From Betaproteobacteria bacterium (GTDB lineage Bacteria > Pseudomonadota > Gammaproteobacteria > Burkholderiales > Burkholderiaceae_C), in NCBI GenBank assembly GCA_010030205.1, contig RGQD01000012.1:1-34911 (forward strand): a stretch of 34,911 nt of DNA. Direction: 5' to 3'. The notes beneath the pieces are model-generated. The model saw only the letters and a list, made by a program, of their open reading frames with translations. It was not told where the DNA came from and did no database searches. Positions 27,616 through 34,911 of the stretch are shown here, piece by piece. The position numbers and the translations under genes were made by a program. Every line of letters starts with the position of its first letter. The first letter of the stretch is position 1.

Positions 27616-28291
27616 GTGTTTCGGGTGCCGGCGGCTGTTGCAAAAGCCCGCATACCGTATCCACCAGGTTGTCCAGGTCGAAGGCTGCGCCCCACAGGCG
27701 CGGCGACTTTCCTATTTCCTTGCCCTCCAGCGCGGCTTCGCGCGAGGACAGCGTCGCGCCCAGGTACAGCGCCATCAGGCGCAGTCGTTGCTCAACAATG
27801 GCAGGCGCCATCGGAGCTAAGGCGCGTCGGAAGTGATCCAGGCAGCGCATGTAGCCGGAGTTCCAGCGGTTCTGCAACGCCGCGATGAACAACTTGCGGT
27901 GGGTCAGTTGCAGCACCGTGATGAAACGCAGGTAGCCCTCGCGATCCTGCATTTCGCTGGCTGTCTTTGGAAACGAGCTCTCGACCAGGATCTTCACGAT
28001 CTCGCGCAGGCTCGGCGCGCGGCCCGATGACTCCGCCGCGTCGAGCATCCCGTTGCGCCGCTGGTTGATCAACTTGGCGCCTTCGGCCACCAGTTCCTGG
28101 ATCAGGGCCTCCTTGGTGCCGAAGTAGTAGTGAATCGAGGCGCCGTTGCGCGCGCCCGCCGCCGCCACGATGTCGCGTACCGACACGCCGTCCACGCCGA
28201 ACTTCGAAAAAAGTTGCCGCGCAGCCACCATCAGGCGCTGGCGCGTGGTGTCGGACTTCGTCTCGGTGGCGGCTTGGACTTTTTGATTCAT
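27602..28291 (-). CDS. TetR/AcrR-family transcriptional regulator
   Basis: TRQRLMVAARQLFSKFGVDGVSVRDIVAAAGARNGASIHYYFGTKEALIQELV HTH; divergent from the ligase at 28400. Confidence 0.92.
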   Translation of the reverse strand: MNQKVQAATETKSDTTRQRLMVAARQLFSKFGVDGVSVRDIVAAAGARNGASIHYYFGTKEALIQELVAEGAKLINQRRNGMLDAAESSGRAPSLREIVKILVESSFPKTASEMQDREGYLRFITVLQLTHRKLFIAALQNRWNSGYMRCLDHFRRALAPMAPAIVEQRLRLMALYLGATLSSREAALEGKEIGKSPRLWGAAFDLDNLVDTVCGLLQQPPAPETLSRQ

Positions 28292-28326
28292 GTGTGAGCT
28301 GCGCTTTCGGCTGCGGCAAACCCGTC

Positions 28327-28356
28327 TTGACAGGCTGCGGTCAGATGGAATAGTAT
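28327..28356 (+). promoter_or_regulatory. Candidate sigma70 promoter for the acyl-CoA ligase/carboxylase operon
   Basis: TTGACA (28327-28332) - 18 nt - TAGTAT (28351-28356), 43 nt upstream of ATG 28400, within the divergent tetR/ligase intergenic region. Confidence 0.55.
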
Positions 28357-28399
28357 TTTAAGTCAAATGTTTTAGACACTTGGCTTGAATCCCCACTCA

Positions 28400-30046
28400 A
28401 TGACTTTGCCCTCTGCCAGCGCGCACCATCCTCGCCTTCCATCCGCTGGTGACTGTGTGCTGCGCCTGTGTCTGGCGAGGCTGGCAATCAGCCATCCGGA
28501 TCGTGTGTTCGCGGTATTCGCCTCGGGCGAGTGCTGGAGCTATGCGCAGTTGCATGAGCGCGTGCGTGCGGTCGCGGCCAATCTGCAGACGATCGGTGTA
28601 CGCCCGGGGTGCTGCGTGCAATGCTGGCTGCCGAACGGCCCGCAGGCGCTGCTGCTGCTGTTCGCGGTGAACTACCTGGGCGCCGTGTTTGCGCCGATGA
28701 GCGTGGAATACAAGGGCATCCTGCTGGACAACGCCATGCGGGCGTCCGGCGCAAGCATCCTTGTTGCGCATGCCACATTGCTGGCGCGCCTGGACGCGCA
28801 GGCGTTGCAGGCCTTCGAGCGCGTCGTGGTGGTGGCAGCGCCGTCTCCGCCGGCAGGGCAGGGCCGCTTGATGGCTTGGGAGGAGTTGGCCGCGGACGGG
28901 CCGCCCTTGCAGGAGGCGCTCTTACCGCACCCGCAGCCCTGGGACGTCCACGCGTTGGTCGCAACCTCGGGCACGACGGGAGCTTCCAAGTTTGTGCCCA
29001 TCACCTACGCGCAGACCTGGGCCACCAGCGGCGGCTTCATCGCGCTGACCGGGGACGACCGTGCGCTGCTGAACATTCCCATCTCGCACGTGGGCGGCAT
29101 CGGCGTCGCGTTTCGCGCGCTTTACCGGGGCGGCTCGGTCGGTTTGGTCGAATCGTTCAGCGCGGCGTCGTTCTGGAGTACTGTGTGCGCGCTGGAGATC
29201 ACCACGCTCACGCTGTTGGGCGCAATGACCGACTTTCTGCTCGCCGAACCCGCGCGCGAATCTGACCGGCAGCATCCCCTGCGTCACGCCATCATGGTGC
29301 CGATCACCCACAACGCGACGGCGTTCTCGCAGCGTTTCGGCGTGGACATCTACACCGTTTTCAACATGACAGAAGTTTCCTGTCCCATCGTCTCGGACAA
29401 AAACCCTAAGCAGCCCGGCTCCTGCGGGCGGGCGCGCGAAGGCTACGAACTGCGGCTGGCAGACGGCAACGATTGCGAAGTGGCGCGCGGCGACGTGGGT
29501 GAATTGCTGGTGCGCTCAGACATGCCCTGGGCCATCGCCAGTGAATACCGCGGCGATCCGCAAGCCACGGCCAACGCATGGCGCAACGGCTGGTTCCACA
29601 CCGGCGACCGTTTTCGCCAGGACGACGAAGGTTGCTGCTACTTCGTGGACCGCCTCAAGGACGCGATACGCCGGCGCGGCGAGAACATTTCGGCGGTGGA
29701 GGTGGAGGCCGCGCTGGCCGCTTTCCCCGCCGTGCGCGAGGCGGCGGTGATTGGCGTGCCCAGCGAGCGCGGTGAAGACGAGGTGCTGGCCGTCCTCTCG
29801 CAGTTGCCGGGCAGCGATATCGACCGGATCGCGCTGGTCCAGTTTCTTGCCGAGCGACTGCCGCATTTCATGGTGCCGCGCTACCTGCGCATCGTCGACG
29901 AATTGCCAAAGACCGCATCACTCAAAGTCCTCAAGGCGCAGCTACGCGATGAAGGCATCACCGCCGACACCTGGGACCGCGAGCGCGAGGGTCTGCGCCT
30001 TCGCCGCACACGCTTCGATAGCCATACAAGCAGGCGCGCAGCATGA
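28400..30046 (+). CDS. AMP-dependent acyl-CoA synthetase/ligase, CaiC-like
   Basis: MTLPSASAHHPRLPSAGDCVLRLCLARLAISHPDRVFAVFASGE...; ALVATSGTTGASKFVPIT; GWFHTGDRFRQDDEGCCYFVDRLKDAIRRRGENISAVEVE; DEGITADTWDREREGLRLRR. Confidence 0.92.
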   Translation: MTLPSASAHHPRLPSAGDCVLRLCLARLAISHPDRVFAVFASGECWSYAQLHERVRAVAANLQTIGVRPGCCVQCWLPNGPQALLLLFAVNYLGAVFAPMSVEYKGILLDNAMRASGASILVAHATLLARLDAQALQAFERVVVVAAPSPPAGQGRLMAWEELAADGPPLQEALLPHPQPWDVHALVATSGTTGASKFVPITYAQTWATSGGFIALTGDDRALLNIPISHVGGIGVAFRALYRGGSVGLVESFSAASFWSTVCALEITTLTLLGAMTDFLLAEPARESDRQHPLRHAIMVPITHNATAFSQRFGVDIYTVFNMTEVSCPIVSDKNPKQPGSCGRAREGYELRLADGNDCEVARGDVGELLVRSDMPWAIASEYRGDPQATANAWRNGWFHTGDRFRQDDEGCCYFVDRLKDAIRRRGENISAVEVEAALAAFPAVREAAVIGVPSERGEDEVLAVLSQLPGSDIDRIALVQFLAERLPHFMVPRYLRIVDELPKTASLKVLKAQLRDEGITADTWDREREGLRLRRTRFDSHTSRRAA

Positions 30047-31587
30047 GTGCCGACCAAGACAACAGCGACGCCCAAGACAAGGGCAGCGCGCCGCAAGCCA
30101 GCCTCGCGCAACTGCGAGCGCGCAGGCACGCGCTCAGCGACGAAGCCCGTTCCGAAGCTGTGCGCCGCACGCACGCGCAGGGCCGCTGGACCGCGCGCGA
30201 AGCGATTGCGGCGCTGTGCGACGCAGGCAGCTTTATTGAGTTCGGCGGCTTCGTCGCCTCGCCGGATGCGCAGATGCAGGCACCCGCTGATGGCCTCATC
30301 ACCGGCAGCGCGAGGCAGGGGGGCCATCCACTTGCGGTCTTCGCCTACGACTACAGCGTGCATGCTGGCAGCCAGAGCGCGATGAACCACCGCAAGCTGG
30401 CCCGTGTGATCGCGCAGGCCGCCAAACAGCGCATCCCGCTGGTCGGCTGGCTGGAAGGCGCGGGCGCGCGGCCGCACGACATGCTGGTCTATGCGCGCGG
30501 ACCGAGCACGAGCCTGGCCGCATTCGCGCGGCTGTCGGGCTGGGTGCCGACGGTGGGCATCGTTCCGGCATTGGCTTTCGCCGGCCACGCCAACCTGGCA
30601 GGCATGTGCGACCTGCTGATCGCGGTGCGCGGCGCTGCCATGGGCCTGGCCGGTCCGCCGCTGGTGGAGACGGCAATCGGCGAGAAGCTGACCCCGCAGC
30701 AGATCGGCGCGCTGGCAATTCACGTGGCGGCGGGTGTGGTCGATCTGGTCGCCGATGACCCGGCGCAGGCGGTGCAGCTTGCACACCAATACCTCTCGTA
30801 TTTCCGCGGCACGCAGGCCGCGGGCGACGCGCCCCCCGCCGAGGCGCTGCGTGATGCGGTTCCGGAAAACCCGCGCCAAGCCTACGACGTGCGCGAGGTG
30901 GCGCGCGGCCTGTGCGACATCGGCTCCACGCTGGAACTCAAAGCGGATTGGGGCGGCTCGGTGGTGACGATGCTGGGACGGATCGAGGGATGTCCCATCG
31001 GCATCGTCGCCAACCAGCCGATGACGCTGGCCGGTGCGATCGATGCCGATTCGGCGGCCAAATCGGTGCGATTCGTGCAGACCTGCGATGCCTACGACAT
31101 TCCGCTGCTGATGCTGTGCGATACGCCCGGCCTGCACGTGGGCCCCGCCGCGGAAGCCACCGGCCTGGTGCGCCACAGCGCGCGTTTGCTGGTGGCACTG
31201 GCCAACGCCACCACGCCCGTCATGACCGTGGTGCTGCGCAAGGGCTATGGCCTGGGCCACTACATCATGGGATCGCAGGCGCTGGAGCCCATGGTGCTGG
31301 TGGCTTGGCCGACGGCAGAGTTCGGCGGCATGGGCTTGGAAGGAGCGGTGAGCATCATCCACCGGCGCAGGCTCGACGCTATCGCTGACGCGCAGGAGCG
31401 CGCGGCGCTGCATGCGCAGCTCACCTCGGAATTGCGCGAAGCCAACACCGCATACGACATGGCGCGCCGCTTCCTGATCGACGATGTCATCGACCCGGCC
31501 GATACGCGCATGTTGCTGGCGCAGGCGCTCGCCACCTGGAAGCCGCCCGTGCGTGCCACCCGCAAGCGCGTTATCGATTCGTTCTGA
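30043..31587 (+). CDS. Acyl-CoA carboxylase carboxyltransferase (beta) subunit
   Basis: 514 aa; FAYDYSVHAGSQSAMNHRKLARVIAQAAKQRIPLVGWLEGAGARPHDM, MLCDTPGLHVGPAAEATG, VLRKGYGLGHYIMGSQ, AWPTAEFGGMGLEGAV; start overlaps ligase stop (ATGA). Confidence 0.93.
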   Translation: MSADQDNSDAQDKGSAPQASLAQLRARRHALSDEARSEAVRRTHAQGRWTAREAIAALCDAGSFIEFGGFVASPDAQMQAPADGLITGSARQGGHPLAVFAYDYSVHAGSQSAMNHRKLARVIAQAAKQRIPLVGWLEGAGARPHDMLVYARGPSTSLAAFARLSGWVPTVGIVPALAFAGHANLAGMCDLLIAVRGAAMGLAGPPLVETAIGEKLTPQQIGALAIHVAAGVVDLVADDPAQAVQLAHQYLSYFRGTQAAGDAPPAEALRDAVPENPRQAYDVREVARGLCDIGSTLELKADWGGSVVTMLGRIEGCPIGIVANQPMTLAGAIDADSAAKSVRFVQTCDAYDIPLLMLCDTPGLHVGPAAEATGLVRHSARLLVALANATTPVMTVVLRKGYGLGHYIMGSQALEPMVLVAWPTAEFGGMGLEGAVSIIHRRRLDAIADAQERAALHAQLTSELREANTAYDMARRFLIDDVIDPADTRMLLAQALATWKPPVRATRKRVIDSF

Positions 31588-31622
31588 GATTCAAGATTCG
31601 CCCACACTTGCAGGAGACAGCC

Positions 31623-32585
31623 ATGAAATACCTCTCACGATGGAGCCGCCGCGTCGGCCTGTTCGCGCTCGCGCTTTACTGCGCAGGCGCCGCTGCGCAG
31701 TGGGCGCCGACCAAGCCGATTCGGCTGCTGGTGCCTTACGCAACCGGGGGCTCCGGCGACATCGGCCTGCGCATCATTTCGGAAAAGTTGTCGGCCGCCA
31801 TCGGCCAGCCGCTGGTCATCGACAACAAGGGCGGCGCGGGAGGCGTGATCGGCACGGAGTTGGGGGCGCGCACCCTCCCGGACGGCTACACCTGGATACT
31901 GGGTTCGGACGCGCCTTTCACCATCATTCCCCACCTGCGCAAGGTGCCCTATGACCCGCTGGCGGATTTCGAGCCGGTGGGCCTGATCGCCTCGCTGCCG
32001 CTGGTGGTGGTGATCAACCCCTCCCTGCCGGTCAAGAACATGGCGGAGTTGGTGGCGCTGGCCAAAACGCGCAAGCTGAGCCTGAGCTCCAACGGCAACG
32101 GCTCCTCAGCGCACCTCACGGCTGAGCTGATCAAGCGCGAGGCAGGTATCGATCTGCTGCACGTGCCCTACACCGGCATCGCGCAGGCGGTGACCGATGT
32201 CATCGGCGGCCAAGTGGACATGACGATCAGCTCGGTGGGCACGGTGCTGCAGCACATCAAGAGCGGACGGCTGCGCGCGATCGCGCTGACCATGCCGGTC
32301 AAGCTGGCCAGCCTGCCCGACGTTCCCTCCTTGATCGAAGCTGGCTACAACATCGACGTGAGCGTTTGGATTGGCCTGCTGGTGCCCGCCAAGACGCCCA
32401 AAGAGGTCACGCAGCGCGTCAGCGCCGAATTGACCAAGGTGCTGGAGACGCCCGAAATCCGCGAACGCTTTGCCAACCTGGGCTACGTGCCCGGCGGCGG
32501 CGCGCCATCCGTGCTGGGCCGCCGGATCGAAGGCGACTACGCCAAGTTCGGAAAAGTGATTCGTGACGCCAACATCAAGGAATGA
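31623..32585 (+). CDS. Bug/TctC-family substrate-binding protein
   Basis: Signal MKYLSRWSRRVGLFALALYCAGAAAQ; PTKPIRLLVPYATGGSGDIGLRIISEKLSAAIGQPLVIDNKGGAGGVIGTELGA; LHVPYTGIAQAVTDVIGGQVDMTISS. Confidence 0.93.
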   Translation: MKYLSRWSRRVGLFALALYCAGAAAQWAPTKPIRLLVPYATGGSGDIGLRIISEKLSAAIGQPLVIDNKGGAGGVIGTELGARTLPDGYTWILGSDAPFTIIPHLRKVPYDPLADFEPVGLIASLPLVVVINPSLPVKNMAELVALAKTRKLSLSSNGNGSSAHLTAELIKREAGIDLLHVPYTGIAQAVTDVIGGQVDMTISSVGTVLQHIKSGRLRAIALTMPVKLASLPDVPSLIEAGYNIDVSVWIGLLVPAKTPKEVTQRVSAELTKVLETPEIRERFANLGYVPGGGAPSVLGRRIEGDYAKFGKVIRDANIKE

Positions 32586-34563
32586 GGCAGTGCCGGCCAC
32601 GCCCTTCAGCCGCATCCTTGTTGCCAACCGCGGTGAGGTCGCGCTGCGCATCATGCGCACCGCGCGCGCGATGGGCTACGGCACCGTGGCCGTGCACTCC
32701 ACGGTCGATGCGGGCGCGCGCCACGTGCGTGGAGCAGATATGGCGACCTGTATCGGTGCAGCCTCGCTCCAAGCCTCTTACCTGAACAGCGCCGCGATGA
32801 TCGATGCGGCGTTGCGCTGCGGCGCGGACGCGGTGCATCCCGGCTGGGGCTTTCTCTCGGAGAACGGGGCATTTGCCCAGGCGTGTCTCGATGCGGGCCT
32901 GATCTTCATCGGGCCGCGCCCTGAAACGATCGCGCTGATGGGCGACAAGGCGCTGGCCAAGGCGCGTATGGCGCAGGCCGGCCTGCCCTGCATTCCCGGC
33001 TATGACGGGCTGGAGCAGGACGAGGCGCGGCTGCTGCCGGAGGCACGGCGCATCGGCTTCCCGGTGATGGTGAAGGCTCGTGCCGGCGGCGGAGGGCGCG
33101 GCATGCGCATTGCCGCCCATGAGGACGAGTTCGCGGCGATGCTGCGTCTGGCGCGATCCGAAGCACAGCATGCGTTTGGCGATGATTCTGTCTTGCTCGA
33201 ACGTGCCCTTGCTTCGCCACGTCACGTGGAAATTCAGGTCGTCGCCGACCGCCACGGCAATGCGATCCACCTGGGCGAGCGCGACTGCTCGGTGCAGCGG
33301 CGCCACCAGAAGCTGATCGAGGAATCGCCTTCGCCGGCGGTGCCGGCTGCTCTGCGTGAACGCATGGGCAGCTTCGCGGTGCAAGCGGCCAGGGCGGTGG
33401 GCTACGAAGGCGTGGGCACGCTGGAGTTCCTGCTCGATGCGCAAGGCGGCTTCTGGTTCATGGAGATGAATACGCGGCTGCAGGTGGAGCACTGCGTGAC
33501 CGAAGCGGTCACCGGGCTGGACCTGGTTGAGCTTCAATTGCGTATCGCGGCCGGGGAGCCGCTGCCTCTGGCTCAAGACGCGGTGCGCAGCAGCGGACAT
33601 GCGGTACAGGCGCGGCTGTGCACCGAAGACCCCGAAGACGGCTTCGTGCCGCGCAGTGGCAAGGTGCTGCTGTGGCGCGCACCGCCTGCCTGCCGGGTGG
33701 AGACGGCGCTGGAAACGGGCGGCGAGATCGCGCCGGACTACGACTCGCTGGCCGCCAAGCTGGTGGCGCACGCAGCCACGCGCGAAGAGGCTTTGCGCAA
33801 GCTTGCTTTTGCGCTCGACGAGACCGTGCTGCTTGGCGTTGCGGCGAACACGGCGTTCCTTGCGAGCTGCATCCGGCATCCGGTGTTCGCACGCGGAGGC
33901 GCCACGACCTCGTTCATCGAGGACCACAAGGCTGATCTGTTGCGAGAGGAGGGCGGGCTGCGGCTACAGGCGGTGGCCGCGCTGCTGATGCTGGCGTTGC
34001 CATCCAGCAGCTTCACCGGCAAGCAGGGTATGCTGGCGCGGCTTTCGCACCGGCCCTGTGTGTTAGCCCTTGAAATGAATGGTGTAGAGAAGCGCGTGGT
34101 GATCGAAGTCATCGATGCCTCGGATGCGCGGGTGACGCTGGACGGCCGCGAAGCCGTGCTCACACTGCGTCAGTTGTGCGAAGACACAGTGCGCGTCATA
34201 TGCGGCGGCATCGAAGAGACCGTGGTTTGGGCGCGCGATGCGCAATCCCTGTGGCTGCATCTGCGCGGTCGCACGCTGCACGCGGCCACCGCGCGGCGGG
34301 GCGCGGCCTTCCGCAGTACAGGCGCGCAGATTCATAATGGCCTCGTGGCTGCCGGCATGAACGGCCGTATCGCGCAGTTGCTGGTGCGCAGTGGCGATAC
34401 CGTGCAGGCGGGCCAGCCACTGTTTTCTATTGAGGCCATGAAGATGGAACATGCCTACAGCGCCACCGTGGCGGGTCGGGTTTCGGCGCTGCACGCCGAG
34501 CCAGGCCAACTGGTGCGGGCGGGCGAACTCATCGCAGAGATTGAACAGGAAAAAATCTCATGA
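32563..34563 (+). CDS. Biotin carboxylase-BCCP (alpha) subunit of an acyl-CoA carboxylase
   Basis: 666 aa; FSRILVANRGEVALRIMRTARAMG, MVKARAGGGGRGMRIA, CSVQRRHQKLIEESPSPAVP, FMEMNTRLQVEHCVTE, SIEAMKMEHAYSATVAGRV (biotin Lys codon 34441-34443). GTG starts at 32563 and 32590 are both possible. Confidence 0.94.
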   Translation: MTPTSRNEAVPATPFSRILVANRGEVALRIMRTARAMGYGTVAVHSTVDAGARHVRGADMATCIGAASLQASYLNSAAMIDAALRCGADAVHPGWGFLSENGAFAQACLDAGLIFIGPRPETIALMGDKALAKARMAQAGLPCIPGYDGLEQDEARLLPEARRIGFPVMVKARAGGGGRGMRIAAHEDEFAAMLRLARSEAQHAFGDDSVLLERALASPRHVEIQVVADRHGNAIHLGERDCSVQRRHQKLIEESPSPAVPAALRERMGSFAVQAARAVGYEGVGTLEFLLDAQGGFWFMEMNTRLQVEHCVTEAVTGLDLVELQLRIAAGEPLPLAQDAVRSSGHAVQARLCTEDPEDGFVPRSGKVLLWRAPPACRVETALETGGEIAPDYDSLAAKLVAHAATREEALRKLAFALDETVLLGVAANTAFLASCIRHPVFARGGATTSFIEDHKADLLREEGGLRLQAVAALLMLALPSSSFTGKQGMLARLSHRPCVLALEMNGVEKRVVIEVIDASDARVTLDGREAVLTLRQLCEDTVRVICGGIEETVVWARDAQSLWLHLRGRTLHAATARRGAAFRSTGAQIHNGLVAAGMNGRIAQLLVRSGDTVQAGQPLFSIEAMKMEHAYSATVAGRVSALHAEPGQLVRAGELIAEIEQEKIS

Positions 34564-34803
34564 ATTGCCGCGGAGCCCGAAGGCGAATCGGTACCTGACC
34601 GCAGCTGCCTGCAAGGGCTGCACTGGCATGACGCCCGAATTTCCCAGGGCATCTTTCACTGCGATGCGACCGACACCGATCCGTACCGGCAACGCTGCTT
34701 GAAGGGCCAACTGTGATCGAAGCCGCAAGCGCTGGTGTCTGGCAGGCCTGGCAGCGCTGGCGCTGTGCGGCGCAACGCGCGGCACTGCCCTGGCGCTTAC
34801 TGC

Positions 34804-34911
34804 ACAGGCCAATTGCGGCACCACGACCGCGCTGCCGCCAGTGAAGCCGGCGAGTTGAAGGTCTACGCCTTCTTCAGCAAAAAATCCCAGCGCCTTGCCG
34901 TAAAGCAGGTC
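34804..34911 (-). pseudogene. Fragment of an NMT1/THI5-like ABC substrate-binding protein (continues beyond window edge)
   Basis: Minus strand from 34911: DLLYGKALGFFAEEGVDLQLAGFTGGSAVVVPQLA, typical of SsuA/TauA/THI5-like proteins; after PQLA the frame degenerates to CAVSARAVPRVAPHSASAARPARHQR. Confidence 0.5.

Noticed and set aside
29881-31413. 510-aa minus-strand ORF
   Set aside because: Antisense to the carboxyltransferase at 30043; no family motifs, shadow ORF.
32575-33927. 450-aa minus-strand ORF
   Set aside because: Fully antisense to the strongly supported BC-BCCP gene; composition (Arg/His/Ala-rich) typical of a GC-rich shadow ORF.
1-34911. CRISPR arrays, tRNA or rRNA genes
   Set aside because: No regularly spaced direct repeats of CRISPR size and no tRNA/rRNA signatures were noticed; the only tandem repeats are the 9-, 12- and 32-bp ones reported.

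Overview
GC-rich (betaproteobacterial-looking) window that is almost entirely acyl-CoA metabolism, solute capture and regulation. Left part (about 1-14.9 kb): possible transporter C-terminus, ABM-family monooxygenase, DUF4338 (DruA-like) remnant, SDR, S9 oligopeptidase, cupin, TPR protein, CaiB/BaiF CoA-transferase, enoyl-CoA hydratase, zinc-independent MDR oxidoreductase, Bug/TctC receptor, CaiC-like acyl-CoA ligase, SBP_bac_5 binding protein and a second Bug receptor. Right part (about 15.5-34.6 kb): what looks like a modular biotin-dependent acyl-CoA carboxylase locus. It has two CaiC-like ligases, two TetR regulators, an alpha-methylacyl-CoA racemase-like CaiB protein, another CaiB/BaiF transferase, two more Bug receptors and three carboxylase architectures: a single-chain BC-BCCP-CT protein of 1096 aa, a BCCP-CT protein whose biotin carboxylase is reduced to a 41-codon stub, and a split CT plus BC-BCCP pair. 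Most notable observations: (i) the deleted-BC carboxylase with its stub still in place, (ii) three co-localised carboxyltransferases with different acyl-pocket loops, (iii) a 32-bp tandem duplication of a gene start giving a 10-codon minigene with TGATG coupling at both junctions, (iv) a 7 x 9-bp Asn-Ala-X repeat before the signal peptide of a Bug receptor, (v) a racemase-like gene with no canonical start for its conserved N-terminus, (vi) a perfect 24-bp operator-like palindrome, and (vii) IS/defence-type gene remnants. All family calls come from reading motifs in the translations; no searches were run.
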